This document shows positions 47,291 through 57,434 of a stretch of DNA of 64,000 bases, piece by piece. Position 1 is the first letter of the stretch; the number at the start of each line of letters is the position of its first letter. The stretch is from Yamadazyma tenuis (lineage: Eukaryota > Ascomycota > Pichiomycetes > Serinales > Debaryomycetaceae), in contig NC_089466.1 of NCBI RefSeq assembly GCF_029203305.1, positions 1,074,256-1,138,255 on the forward strand. The letters are read 5' to 3'. The notes below the pieces were generated by a model. It was not told where the DNA came from and did no database searches. It saw only the letters and a program-made list of their open reading frames with translations. Position numbers and translations under genes: made by a program.

Positions 47291-47548
47291 ATTGATCCAA
47301 TGGAACCTGAATATGATCCATAGATGAGAACCATGATTGTTTATGAATGTTTGGTTATTATTATTTCTTTTCGTCTAGTTCTTTCGCTTACCAATACTTG
47401 ATACAGTATTAATATACTTTCTCCTCAATTAAGTTGAAGATTTACTTCAACGCCTACTACTTAAATACTACCGATGTTATAAGCAGAGTTCTCGTCAGCA
47501 CAAATCCTAACCCAATCAACTTGAGGAGGTACTAGGGAGCCGATTATT
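47291..47548. other. Adhesin 1 3' flank, shared with adhesins 2 and 3
   Basis: The first ~140 bases after the stop (ATCCAATGGAACCTG, TTTATGAATGTTTGG, CTAGTTCTTTCGCTTAC, ATACTTGRTAC) are closely conserved after the stops of adhesins 2 (52773) and 3 (60800). The flank continues in parallel with adhesin 2 down to the start of repeat X, so the duplicated unit includes gene end, 3'UTR and X. Confidence 0.75.
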
Positions 47549-47967
47549 TGAACGAGCGAAAACCTTCGTGCGTGCGAGATCCAATTCTTGATATTCATTT
47601 TACCCAAACACGAACACAATGAACACCAAGACAATCAATCAATATTTGAATGCTCAAATTGATTGAAGTTAGTTTCCTTAGTTTTGTTAGTGAGGCCGAA
47701 TATTCTAGCATTGTATTATGAGTAGTATTAGAATATATTGAAGAATTTCTAGAATAAATACTTTTAAGTCAGAGAACAAAATTAGTAGAATTTGTAAATG
47801 AAAAGAAATTCCCACGACGATTTCAAATTGCTTGATTAATGATTCGTAAACCCACACACACCGAGAAACCGGACACATATGCACATATAGGACATTTTGC
47901 ATAGCATATGATTTGCATGCAGCGACTTCAAAAGTATGGTTCCGAAACAGGTTTATCCCCTATCTTT
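47549..47967 (+). repeat. Subtelomeric repeat X, forward copy B, truncated at a telomere unit
   Basis: It begins with the GAGCGAAAACC landmark and includes the hairpin (CAATCAAT with TCAAATTGATTG near 47632-47664), GTTTTGTTAGTGAGGCCGAATATTC-type sequence, GATTCGTAAACCC and GAAACAGGTTTATCCCC. At the point where other copies continue CCTTCCTTGTG, this one runs into a telomere unit (47964-47986). Confidence 0.8.
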
Positions 47968-47986
47968 GGTGGGTGTATGGGTCAGA
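47964..47986 (+). repeat. Single interstitial telomere unit
   Basis: Positions 47968-47986 match 19 contiguous bases of the terminal telomere unit. Extending left to 47964 gives 22 of 23 bases matching, with one C-to-T change. It has the same orientation as the terminal array and sits exactly between a truncated forward X copy and an inverted X copy. Confidence 0.9.
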
Positions 47987-48223
47987 TTTATATGCTTTGA
48001 CTAGAACTCTCAACAATGCCTAATTCTTATACCCATCTTCAATTCAACAAGTAGGGATTTGAACTAGAATCAATCCCGAGCGATTAGTAAAAATCCATGC
48101 GGAAGAGAGGACGAGATATGCATATTCAAAGTAAAGTTTGACTGCACATAAGGAATGCAGGGGGCTAACCCGTATTGGAACAATACGCCATAGAGGTTGT
48201 TTTATGAAAATCACATACTATGC
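47987..48223 (-). repeat. Subtelomeric repeat X, inverted copy S1
   Basis: It is about 94% identical over 232 bases to 54348-54579. Read on the minus strand it aligns with the right part of forward X copies: GTTAGCCCCCTGCATTCCTTATGTGCAG corresponds to GTTTGCCCCCTTGCCTTCCTTGTGTGCAG at 62.6 kb, and its GATTTTTACTAATCGCTCGG is an exact 20-base match to copy A. Its outer edge starts GCTTTGA (47994), the sequence also found just before the real telomere. Confidence 0.85.
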
Positions 48224-48298
48224 CGATTCGACACTAGGGCACACCTCAAGAGACCATTCATCAGTTCTGCAGTTATTTTCTCCCATTGATTTATAGGT

Positions 48299-48873
48299 CG
48301 TAACGCTATAATCTACTACGCACCAACCATCTTTGATCAGCTGGGGTTGAGTGACAACACTACTTCTCTTTTCGGTACTGGTCTTTACGTGATTGTCAAC
48401 ACCCTTCCCACCATTCCAGCAGTATTCCTGGTTAATAGAGTTGGTAGGAAGGTGTTGTTGATGTGTGGATCTACAGGAACCTTTATTTCTTTGATTATCA
48501 CCTGTCAGAAAGTACGTTGATCGGTTGGATATCTATCGGCTGGGTGTTGTTAGGTGAGATCTTCCCTATTGGTATTAGGGCCAGGGCTGTTTCTATCAGC
48601 ACCTTTTCCACCTGGATGAGTAGCTTTATCATTGTCTTAGTGACCCTAATAATGTTCGACAAGACGAAGTGGGGGACCTACCTGTTCTTTGCTGTGTTTA
48701 CCATCATTTCATTCTTTTTCAGCTTATTCGCGATCCCTGAAAGAAAAAGGAATATTATTAAAAAAATGGACGCTGTTTGGAACGATATTGAAGCTGCTAA
48801 AGAAAATGGCTGGCCGATAAGAGTCAAATATTTCTTTTTAGGCGTGTATGACAAGAAACCGAGCTGTACTTGA
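48299..48873 (+). pseudogene. Broken MFS sugar-transporter gene (C-terminal half, deleted and frameshifted)
   Basis: Conceptual fragments match fungal hexose/quinate-type transporters. The first, from 48299, reads RNAIIYYAPTIFDQLG, then LFGTGLYVIVNTLPTIPAVFLVNRVGRKVLLMCGSTGTF, and stops. The second frame continues after a deletion with IGWVLLGEIFPIGIRARAVSIST, WGTYLFFAVFTIISFFF and MDAVWNDIEAA to 48873. The N-terminal half and the helices between GTFIS and the IGWVLxxEIFP motif are missing. No functional product is expected. Confidence 0.88.
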
Positions 48874-49050
48874 AACAGCTTGTTCTCAAAATTGAGAACA
48901 GTTAGGCATTCAAAACTAGCTCCAAGATTCCAGAAAGGATCAATTGCGAGGTACACTGTCCTGCTTGTAAACAGTTTCCCTTGAGTTACGGTTTCACTTG
49001 GAAATCAATTGAATTTAGTAAGTTAGATTACTTTTTGGCCAACAATAGTT
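48820..49050 (+). repeat. Subtelomeric repeat Y, copy 2
   Basis: It overlaps the end of the transporter pseudogene and its 3' flank (TTTTTAGGCGTGTATGACAAGA, GGCATTCAAAACTAGC, AAGATTCCAGAAAGGATC). The same blocks recur at 43878, 57435 and 61870, so the Y family probably spread as a piece of this transporter locus. Confidence 0.7.
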
Positions 49051-50285
49051 CGCGTCTACAATAATTATCACCCCTTCCACAAGTTCCTGGTCGTAATAGG
49101 CCATCATAGCTATCACTCCCTTTTCTTACCCGGATAATATCAGCCAAGCTTTTCAAAGCTGACTTTTAGGAAGGAATTAAGGACGTAGTAATCGTAAGAG
49201 TTAGTACAGTTTAAATGTGCCAATGGGACATGTATCAGTTCAAGTGCCCAATGATTCCAAAGAAAAAGGACTATTAATTTGAGGAAGGAGTTAACTCCTT
49301 AAAATCGAAATACGTCATATCCCCAAGCAACACTAGTAACTATCTTAAGACATATTGATAGTGAATTAGGAATAGGGTATTAGTAATGCATAAAAATATA
49401 GTTTGCTGATGACAAAATCGATTGCACGATAAATTCGAAACAGGAAAGCTACAATTTGTCCAAAGCAGGAACAAATTAATAAGGGGTTAAACTAGTTATT
49501 CACGAAATGGGCCTCTCTTTAAACAGAGTGATGCGCATTAAAGCAATAACAATGCACAATTAGTATTTTATTTAATTGTTTAATTTTCACAATTCTAGGT
49601 ACGAATGCAAATCTGAAATCTAATTGGGTATTTTAGCCTTGATAGAATAGAGATCTACATGCTTTTGTGTCCAGTATACGAAAGGAGATGCCCGCAGCAC
49701 CCCCTGTTTTTGGCTGCAGGAAGTTTCTTGTTCGAAAAAGGTAGCTGTGGGACCAGAAGTAACTTCATTAGGTAAGATATTTAACCGTATGCCATCTTGT
49801 ACATCAGTAATGCAAATAAGTTTAAGATAAAGACACGCGTGAACTTGTCAGCTCCCCAATTAATCCTTCTCTTATTCCTTCTTTTGGCTCAAACTGAAAT
49901 GAACTCACTTATTAGCTATTGAACCATCCTATTGAAGAAGTAATGTATCTTAATCAGTACAACTCATGGTCTTCCAAACCAACCTTTCTGGCTATTGGGA
50001 ATAGTAGACATTTAACCACCTGATTAGAGTTTCCTTTCTTTTGCAAATATTATAGGGGGTATGAATTTCAATTATTCAAGTTCCCTTTCAAGTTGTCAAA
50101 TCCCAATAAACCCTTTGTTCTCCTCTCAAAATGGGGCATGAATTTGTCTTGTTGAAGCGATCCAAAACTGTGCAAGCAAGTCTGATATTTTACTGATGAG
50201 GCAACTGACAAAGAGCTATCCTTTATGACTAAGTATCCAAGATATAAAAAGACCAATATTTCAGAATGAATGGCAACAACGCAAG
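49051..50285. other. Subtelomeric spacer and upstream region of adhesin 2
   Basis: About 1.2 kb of AT-rich sequence with no supported gene. Near 49021-49090 the sequence TTTTTGGCCAACAATAG resembles TTTTTTGGTCAACAATAG at 57580-57597, so some of it extends the Y duplication. A promoter probably lies in the last 300 bases (GATATAAAAAGACC at about 50239). Confidence 0.4.
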
Positions 50286-52772
50286 ATGCTCTTTAGATTG
50301 ATATTGATTTGGTATTTAAGTCTTCCTTTTGTTCTTGGATCCACAGGATGCTCTCCTCCATCTACCAGCAGTGGGCTTTCAGTTGATTACTTTGATGATG
50401 TGGCCTACAAAAATAGGACTACTGGTTATCTTAACGTCATAGATTCAATGACCCCAGACTATACTAATAATGGAGTTAGTGATATTAATTTTGCATTTAC
50501 TGGAATTACCCAAGTGTCATCAGCTGATGCTGATAGTACCACGGACTATCGAGATGTTTACGGTAGAAGCACAAACGTTGTCAAGTTTGGTTTAAGACTT
50601 TCAGGATATTTTCTCGCTCCTGAAGATGGGACTTACACGTTCACTTTCACAGCAGCTGACGATACAATAGCCATGACCTTGGGTGGGGCTACACAAGACT
50701 TAGACTGTTGTATCGGCGCCAATGAGCTTTCACTAGAAGGGTCACTCAAGGCTAATGGAACCACTGCTGGAGGCTCCACACTGTCTATTTCAAAGGTATC
50801 TATGATAGCAGGTAACTATTACCCGGTGAAGATTATTTACTACAATATGTCACCAACAGCAGCTGGAATGACACTTCAAGTGACTTATCCCGACGGTACC
50901 ACGCACACAGATGATATTCCATGGTACTATTCTACAGCCGATGATGAAGACTTGTGCACCACCACCACCACCACCAATATTTGGACGGGAACAGATACTG
51001 AGTATTTTACTGTAACAGGATCAGACGGCGATGTGACTGTTACCAAAGAAGTACCAGAATCTACCACGACCACCACTGAAGTATGGACAGGTTCGGTACC
51101 TACTACTATCACCATCTATCCATCCAACCCAAGTGATCCTGTGACTGTTGATATCAAGACTCCAGAATCGACAACCACTACTACTGAAGTATGGACAGGT
51201 TCGGTACCTACTACTATCACCATCTATCCATCCAACCCAAGTGATCCTGTGACTGTTGATATCAAGACTCCAGAATCGACAACCACTACCACTATTCCCG
51301 GAACTATTGACACAACCTTTACTTTAACCCCTTCCAACCCAAGTGATCCTGTGAAAGTTATTGTTGAGACAAGTCCTACTCCATCAAGCACACCACTTAC
51401 CTCCACTTCTTTATCAAGCCTGTCCTTCCACTGGACAAATTCAAGTACCCCAGCATCTTCGAGTACTTCTTCGTCCACAGTTACATCTTCGAGTGTTGCT
51501 TCTCGTTCTAGTCCTGGCCCATCTAGTCCAGCCCCATCTAGTCCTGCTCGTTCTAGTCCAGCCCCATCTAGTCCAGCCCCATCTAGTCCTGCTCGTTCTA
51601 GTCCAGCCCCATCTAGTCCAGCCCCATCTAGTCCAGCCCCATCTAGTCCTGCACCTTCGGGAAGTGTTATCACTATTACCACACCATGGACTGGCTCTAC
51701 CACATCCTTTTACACCACAACCGGAACCGATGGTAAACCAACTGTTTATAAAGAAACTCCTATACCCACTATTACAACCCCATGGACTGGCTCTACCACA
51801 TCCTTTTACACCACAACCGGAACCGATGGTAAACCAACTGTTTATAAAGAAACTCCTATACCCACTATTACAACCCCATGGACTGGCTCTACCACATCCT
51901 TTTACACCACAACCGGAACCGATGGTAAACCAACTGTTTATAAAGAAACTCCTATACCCACTATTACAACCCCATGGACTGGCTCTACCACATCCTTTTA
52001 CACCACAACCGGAACCGATGGTAAACCAACTGTTTATAAAGAAACTCCTATACCCACTATTACAACCCCATGGACTGGCTCTACCACATCCTTTTACACT
52101 ACCACAGGTACAGATGGTAAGCCAACGGTAGTTGTCGAAACACCAGTAGCACACATAACTACTCCATGGACTGGGTCCACTACTTCAACATACACTACCA
52201 CAGGTACAGATGGTAAGCCAACGGTAGTTGTCGAAACACCAGTAGCACACATAACTACTCCATGGACTGGGTCCACTACTTCAACATACACTACCACAGG
52301 TACAGATGGTAAGCCAACTGTTGTAGTTGAAACTCCTGAACCTGTTGTTACTGAAAAAGATGTCACCACCATCATCTTGCCATGCACCTGTAAGGAACCT
52401 TCTACTACCACAACAACTGGCGATGACGGTAAGAAGACTGTTGTCTGTAACGTCCCACACTCATTAGTTTCGACTGTCGTGGTCACCGAGCCATGCACCA
52501 ATGTCGCCGGAGATGTCACTGTCACAACATATACGACTTTCACTGTCGCTGCAGCTGTGACTGCTAACCCTACTCAAACCGTTGCTTCAACTGGAGCTGA
52601 AGGTAGTGGTTCTGAAGGCAGTGATTCTGCAGGCAGTGATTCTAAAGCGGCTTCGGCAGGCAATAGCTCTGGTGCTTCACCACAAGAAATCTCCACTTAC
52701 GAGGCCATGGGTTCAAAAAACACATACACATTCTTGGCTGTGTTATCCGCTCTTTTGTGGATATCCTTTTGA
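50286..52772 (+). CDS. Flo-type PA14 GPI adhesin 2
   Basis: This encodes 828 residues. A signal peptide (1-18) precedes the PA14/Flo domain at about 20-225: GCSPPSTSSGLSVDYFDD, YGRSTNVVKFGLRLSGYFLAPEDGTYTF, the calcium-site pair D125-D126 (AADDTIAM), LGGATQDLDCC and TYPDGTTHTDDIPWYYS. The stalk has two 36-residue EVWTGSVPTT units, a Ser-Pro-Ala-Pro array (SSPAPSSPARSSPAP), and seven 32-residue TTPWTGSTTS units. The C-terminal segment and GPI signal are almost identical to those of adhesins 1 and 3. Its PA14 domain is the most divergent of the three. Confidence 0.9.
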   Translation: MLFRLILIWYLSLPFVLGSTGCSPPSTSSGLSVDYFDDVAYKNRTTGYLNVIDSMTPDYTNNGVSDINFAFTGITQVSSADADSTTDYRDVYGRSTNVVKFGLRLSGYFLAPEDGTYTFTFTAADDTIAMTLGGATQDLDCCIGANELSLEGSLKANGTTAGGSTLSISKVSMIAGNYYPVKIIYYNMSPTAAGMTLQVTYPDGTTHTDDIPWYYSTADDEDLCTTTTTTNIWTGTDTEYFTVTGSDGDVTVTKEVPESTTTTTEVWTGSVPTTITIYPSNPSDPVTVDIKTPESTTTTTEVWTGSVPTTITIYPSNPSDPVTVDIKTPESTTTTTIPGTIDTTFTLTPSNPSDPVKVIVETSPTPSSTPLTSTSLSSLSFHWTNSSTPASSSTSSSTVTSSSVASRSSPGPSSPAPSSPARSSPAPSSPAPSSPARSSPAPSSPAPSSPAPSSPAPSGSVITITTPWTGSTTSFYTTTGTDGKPTVYKETPIPTITTPWTGSTTSFYTTTGTDGKPTVYKETPIPTITTPWTGSTTSFYTTTGTDGKPTVYKETPIPTITTPWTGSTTSFYTTTGTDGKPTVYKETPIPTITTPWTGSTTSFYTTTGTDGKPTVVVETPVAHITTPWTGSTTSTYTTTGTDGKPTVVVETPVAHITTPWTGSTTSTYTTTGTDGKPTVVVETPEPVVTEKDVTTIILPCTCKEPSTTTTTGDDGKKTVVCNVPHSLVSTVVVTEPCTNVAGDVTVTTYTTFTVAAAVTANPTQTVASTGAEGSGSEGSDSAGSDSKAASAGNSSGASPQEISTYEAMGSKNTYTFLAVLSALLWISF
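51684..52355 (+). repeat. Seven 96-bp coding repeats in adhesin 2
   Basis: CCATGG marks each unit at 51684, 51780, 51876, 51972, 52068, 52164 and 52260, an exact 96-base period. Each unit encodes PWTGSTTSxYTTTGTDGKP plus a short linker. The first four are essentially identical and use the linker YKETPIPTIT; the last three switch to VVETPxxxIT. Confidence 0.93.
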
Positions 52773-53025
52773 ATCAATCCAATGGAACCTGGGTATGATT
52801 TATGTATGAGACGCGTGATTGTTTATGAATGTTTGGTTATTATAATTTCTCTTTGTCTAGTTCTTTCGCTTACTAATACTTGGTACTGTATTAATATACT
52901 TTTTCTTCCATTAAGTTGAAGAATAACCTTAAAACCTGCTATTGAAATGTCACTGGTGTAATAATCAGAGTCTTTGCCAGCACAGATCCTATCATAATGG
53001 ATTTAAGGAGTTGTTGAGGAGTCGA

Positions 53026-53640
53026 TTATTTGGCAGCGAGCAAATTCGGTCGTGCGTGCAAGATTCAAATGTTGATCTCCATTTTATCCTCATACGAACT
53101 GGAATAACACCAAGACAATCAATCAACGTTTGAGGCTCAAATTGTGGATGAGGTTGGTTTCATTAGTTTTGTTAGTGAGGCCGAATATACTAGAATTTTA
53201 TTATTGGTAGTATTAGAATATATTGAAAGACTTCTAAAACGAATACCTTGAAGTTAATTAAACACAATTAGCAAAATCTACGAATTGAAAAGAACTCCTA
53301 AAAAAGAAATGGTTTGGTTGATAATTTGTAAACTCGAACATGCAGCAACTTCTTAAGTGTATGGTTCCAAAAGGGTTACCACCAGCCTTCCTTGTGTGCA
53401 GGCATAATCTCTTGGATGCACACATTTCTCGTGAGCTTTAACCATCTGATTATTACTAATCGCTCAGATTTAACGGAATGCCAAATATGGCATCTCCTAT
53501 CCTACTCATCTCTTTAAGGCTTATGAGATTACAATAGCTCCTGTATGCACAAAATAACCAGCACATAGTTATATTGTTCATCTAAGTTGGTCTAAAATAG
53601 ACGCTGTACATCTTTCCGGTCTTTCTGTAAGCTATACAAT
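53026..53640 (+). repeat. Subtelomeric repeat X, forward copy C1
   Basis: It follows the adhesin 2 3' flank as copy B follows adhesin 1. It contains AAGACAATCAATC, the weakened hairpin, GAGGTTGGTTTCATTAGTTTTGTTAGTGAGG-type sequence, CCTTCCTTGTGTGCAG and TAGTTATATTGTTCATCTAAG, then ends. Relative to copy A about 130 bases are missing near 53485. Confidence 0.75.
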
Positions 53641-53864
53641 GCACACGTCCTTTAGTTGCCCTTTAGAGTACATCAGGTAAAAAAGGGGGGATTGAGTTGT
53701 AACAATAGGGCGTGTTGTCGAAGAGTAAAATATTTTCGGCAGCATCGAAACAAGGAAAAGCAAATGAATTAGACTGTAAAGATTCCAAAACAAAAAGGAC
53801 AACCGTGTCATCAGTTTGGAAATCCAACAATTGGATTTCCCTTTTAGTGTAGTGTCATAAATTG
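53641..53864. other. Spacer between X copies C1 and C2
   Basis: No gene seen. It contains an inverted repeat of the type CCAACAATTGG (53823-53833). Confidence 0.3.
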
Positions 53865-54310
53865 GTAACCTGGTAGCGGTATCCAATTAAACTGTATATA
53901 ATGACGGTCTAGATTTGTTGCGACAAGCCTCATTAAGCTTCGGCTGCGAAAAATTTAAAGATTTCAAATTGCTTAATTAATGATTGGTAAACTCTATCGC
54001 TCAGAAGATGGGTGCACATTCTCGCCCATGGTATTTTGCGTATAAGACTTGCATGCAGCAACTTCCAAAGGGTATGGCTCTAAAACAGGTTTGCCCGCCT
54101 GCCTTCCTTGTGTGCAGTCATATTTATGCGCATATTTCTCTTTGGCTTCCATCAGATTTTTATGTGATCGCTCAGAGTTACAAGAACTACCGGAGATATT
54201 CCAATTATAGTATTATTCTTAGGCACATACAGGATAATTATCTATATGTTCTCAGTTTTCTTGGTTTACGGCATGTGGAGGTAGAAGTGTCCAGAAAGGA
54301 AAGTAGTTTT
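53865..54310 (+). repeat. Subtelomeric repeat X, forward copy C2 (internally deleted)
   Basis: It is almost identical to the subterminal copy at 62012-62770 at both ends, but jumps from the GGCTGCGAAAAAT landmark straight to AAAGATTTCAAATT, losing about 330 bases including the hairpin. The right part (GAAGATGGGTGCACATTCTCG to GGTTTACGGCATGTGGA) differs from the terminal copy at only a few positions. Confidence 0.85.
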
Positions 54311-54347
54311 AGCTGATTCCTCTTGCAATGTATCAGCACCTGTTGAT

Positions 54348-54720
54348 ATGCTTTGACTAGAACTCTCAGCAATGCCTAATTCTTATACCCATCTTCAATT
54401 CAACAAGTAGGGATTTGAACTAGAATCAATCCCGAGCGATTAGTAAAAATCCATGCGGAAGCTAGGACGAGATATGCATATTCAAAAATAGGTTTGACTG
54501 CACATAAGGAATGCAGGGGGCTAACCCGTATTGGAACAATAGGCCATAGAAGTTGCTTTATGAAAATCACATACTATGCAGAATGCCCTCCTATACTTGA
54601 ATGTGCACCCAGTTTCTGGGTGTGAGAGTTTACGAACATTAATCTAGCTATTTGTAATACTCTAAGGATTTTCTCTCCAATTCGGAGAATCTACGAAATG
54701 AACATTTAATTTTGAGATCG
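54348..54720 (-). repeat. Subtelomeric repeat X, inverted copy S2
   Basis: Positions 54348-54579 are the near twin of S1 (47991-48223). The inverted copy continues to about 54720: on the minus strand TTCGTAAACTCTCACACCCAG and TGGGTGCACATTC correspond to the middle of forward X. With C2 it forms a forward/inverted pair around a ~37-base spacer. Confidence 0.75.
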
Positions 54721-54797
54721 TACTATTATGTTTTCTTTGATTTATTCCAATAATTAACATAATTCAATAATTCAATACTAGTTGGATCAAACTATAA

Positions 54798-57125
54798 TCA
54801 CTCATTCCCAACCCAAATATCACCCAAGTAAGAATACAAGTCTATTGAGTCCTGATCGAACTCGAACACTTGTCCCACTTGAGTGTTATCCTGTCCGTCA
54901 GAGGTGAGTCCACCTATCGAAGAGTATGCACACCATAAATAACTGTGACAATATCCACGTTCCATGTGCCAGCCTTCTACTGGCTCTTCAACACTGTTCC
55001 CTGTCCTTATTTCCGATTTTATATTGAAGGGAGGAATAACTGCGTTTCTAAGTTTTAGAGAGCTTTCATAATACTCTCGCATGGATTCAGCATCCTTTAA
55101 GAATTTAAAATGGTCGTGTTTCTTGACTTCGGCTTCAAAATTAACAAGTTCGCTTTTCCCACAGAACTTGAAACCCGAGTTAAACCACAATAACTTTCCA
55201 TTTTCATCAAGGTGTCCTGAATGTGGCGAACAGAGTTCCTGAGATTTCTTGAGGTTTCCTTCACTGGTCAATCTTTCCTCCGGGGATGTAAGAGTCCCGA
55301 TTGATGCAGCGAAATTCTTGTTGAAGTGATAGTCTTCATCACCACTGGCGGCGAATCCCAACCAGAATATCTCTTTGTCTCCATGGACTCTGGAGGTAAC
55401 AGGTTTGAAGAAGTTCAATTGGAGCATTGTTAAGATGGAGTTGAAGTGTAAGTGTCTATTGATCAACACCACTCCGCTTTCCATGAAATGACTCATTCCA
55501 TCAAAGAACTCTAATCCAAGAGTCTTCTGGGTGATGATGGGAATATCAAACATCAAGTTGTCTAAAATTGAAGGGGTTATCTTCTGAAAGAATTTAGTAT
55601 CACCTGGTGGCCTGAATGCACGAGCAGTTCTATCCTTGAAGAAGTAGGCCCCGGTGGTTTTGTAGTCCTTCAAGTCGAAAAACTCGGATGGATTCTGCAA
55701 CAACACTGTATCAGCATCAACTAAAATGAATTCCTCAAATGAATTGAACAACGTTGCTAGGAACTTATGGGCAAACATCTTGAACTTTTCTTTGAAGTTG
55801 TCGTGAATGGTGTTGTACGTCTTTACAAACCACACTTCTTGCTTTGGCATTCCACCATCTTTGATGTGGAAGTAGTTGGAAGGGAAATGCTTGGAAACTT
55901 TGTGGAAGCTTTCTGGTAAATCTATCATTTTGTCTCTAGCAGCGGCGACTATTCTTGCTTTGGTCTCATCACTGAGCGAGTCATAGTAGACGATTTGGAT
56001 TGGATAGTGGTTGCTCAACGCTCTTAATAGGTGAATGAATCTCACAGTATCATCAACATGTTTGTCTCCGATCGATAGTACAATACCCTTTCCATTCAAC
56101 AGATTTTTGAATTTGTTGAAGAAGCATGGCCCATTCTCAGCGAATGTGGATTTGGAGAAGTCCTTGGTGGACCCCTTGAACTTGGAGTTTGTAGTCTTGA
56201 ACACCTCAGGATAATGAACAAATTCACGTAGATCTGGAGGAGTTAGAAATATTTCACCAGTCCACCGTTCATAAATAGGATAAGAATGAGACACCCATTT
56301 ATAGATTCTGCTTTCCAACTCACTACAGGATTTGGAACCCAGATCGTTGATTAACAGTTCATCATCGTCGGCCTTGAACTCAGTGTGATCTATGTTGTCA
56401 GCCACTTTTTCTATCAATTCATTGGCTTTGTTCATGATGTACCTATTATCACTGGTGACATAGCACTTGTTGAAAATCCGTAAATGGGACAAGTAGTCTA
56501 CAATCTTCTGTTCTGTCTTCATGGTTCGTTCCCAGAACTCATTGAACTCTTCTTCAGCAAGTCGTTTCACGTCTTTGCGGACTTTCTCGTCGTCGAAATT
56601 GATCTTGTCGTATTCTAAGTTTGACATTTGGGCATATTTGTACCTTATTTTTTTGGAATTCTCTTTTTCGAACAGCTGTAAGTCAAATGTATCACGATGT
56701 TCAAGAGGGAAGTCTTCATTGGGATCCACAAACCAGTTGTGGTCTCGCACAAATAGGTTCTTAAAGTACAAGTTGCATCTCTCAGTGAAATCGAGGTTTG
56801 TTAGAATGTCTGATAATGCATGCTTCTCCAACATTTGGTCATACACACTCGAATGGCTATCAATACTTCTAGTATCCTCGATTCCCAACGTTTGCACTAA
56901 CTTCTTGATGGCACAATCTTCAAACACATCGATTTTGTTGACCCTCAGAGGACTAGACAACCCTGCATTTGGAGTCAGTTCCAGGTGGTAAATGGACGTG
57001 TGCGACTCACTAGAATTATTCAAAGTGTAGTCATAGATCCAGATACCAGCTGAAACTATCCAAAAGACGATGAATCCGTAGAAAAAAAACCTTCGATTGT
57101 GACTAATGTTGAATAGTTTCCCCAT
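54798..57125 (-). CDS. MNN1-family alpha-1,3-mannosyltransferase
   Basis: The first ATG is at 57125 and gives 775 residues. It is a type II membrane protein: a short cytosolic N-terminus with NRR, one transmembrane helix at about 15-32 (FFFYGFIVFWIVSAGIWIY), a stem, and a lumenal GT71 catalytic domain from about 330. Key elements are GKGIVLSIGDKHVDD, the DxD site DADTVLLQNP near 469-478, and HGDKEIFWLGFAASG, all typical of Mnn1/Mnt2/Mnt3. These Golgi enzymes add alpha-1,3-mannose to N- and O-linked glycans. A mannosyltransferase placed among heavily O-mannosylated adhesins is notable, though a functional link is only suggested. Confidence 0.9.
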   Translation of the reverse strand: MGKLFNISHNRRFFFYGFIVFWIVSAGIWIYDYTLNNSSESHTSIYHLELTPNAGLSSPLRVNKIDVFEDCAIKKLVQTLGIEDTRSIDSHSSVYDQMLEKHALSDILTNLDFTERCNLYFKNLFVRDHNWFVDPNEDFPLEHRDTFDLQLFEKENSKKIRYKYAQMSNLEYDKINFDDEKVRKDVKRLAEEEFNEFWERTMKTEQKIVDYLSHLRIFNKCYVTSDNRYIMNKANELIEKVADNIDHTEFKADDDELLINDLGSKSCSELESRIYKWVSHSYPIYERWTGEIFLTPPDLREFVHYPEVFKTTNSKFKGSTKDFSKSTFAENGPCFFNKFKNLLNGKGIVLSIGDKHVDDTVRFIHLLRALSNHYPIQIVYYDSLSDETKARIVAAARDKMIDLPESFHKVSKHFPSNYFHIKDGGMPKQEVWFVKTYNTIHDNFKEKFKMFAHKFLATLFNSFEEFILVDADTVLLQNPSEFFDLKDYKTTGAYFFKDRTARAFRPPGDTKFFQKITPSILDNLMFDIPIITQKTLGLEFFDGMSHFMESGVVLINRHLHFNSILTMLQLNFFKPVTSRVHGDKEIFWLGFAASGDEDYHFNKNFAASIGTLTSPEERLTSEGNLKKSQELCSPHSGHLDENGKLLWFNSGFKFCGKSELVNFEAEVKKHDHFKFLKDAESMREYYESSLKLRNAVIPPFNIKSEIRTGNSVEEPVEGWHMERGYCHSYLWCAYSSIGGLTSDGQDNTQVGQVFEFDQDSIDLYSYLGDIWVGNE

Positions 57126-57434
57126 AATATGAGACAAATCACCCTATATCTTGATAAGTGTTGACAAAAACCCGGGAGACCATTTATAAATAAGGAGCAC
57201 AATCACTTTGAACTACAAACGTGTCAGGTGTAACTAGGAGTAGAGCGGTAAGAGGCAATTGGGATGTGTTTGGAAAGGGGGATGCAATGTGACAAAAGGG
57301 GTCTTCTGGTCCCTGCTTTTCCGTCAGACTTTGCAGATAAGGAGTATCATAACCATAAAATCTCATTAGCGTTTGAAAGTCAGATATGCAGATACGAGAA
57401 ATGATGTTAATTAAGCATGATGATATTACCTCTT
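57126..57434. other. Upstream region of the mannosyltransferase, partly duplicated at 61.7 kb
   Basis: No gene seen. From about 57290 the sequence (CGTCAGACTTTGC, AGATAAGGAGTATCATAACCATAAAAT) parallels 61765-61803 (CGTCAGACTTTGC, CATAACCATAAAAT), marking the left part of a duplicated block that continues into repeat Y. Confidence 0.5.

Noticed and set aside
47991..48110. Possible tRNA on the minus strand of repeat S1/S2 (GGGATTTGAAC resembling a tRNA 3' half, with AATCCC pairing)
   Set aside because: The T-arm stem does not pair, no A box or acceptor stem could be fitted at tRNA spacing, and the stretch aligns with repeat X. A tRNAscan-SE run would settle it.
53984..54316. 110-codon frame, with a near-identical 66-codon frame at 62494-62694
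   Set aside because: Both lie in X copies that are nearly identical DNA; other X copies break the frame and no family is recognised.
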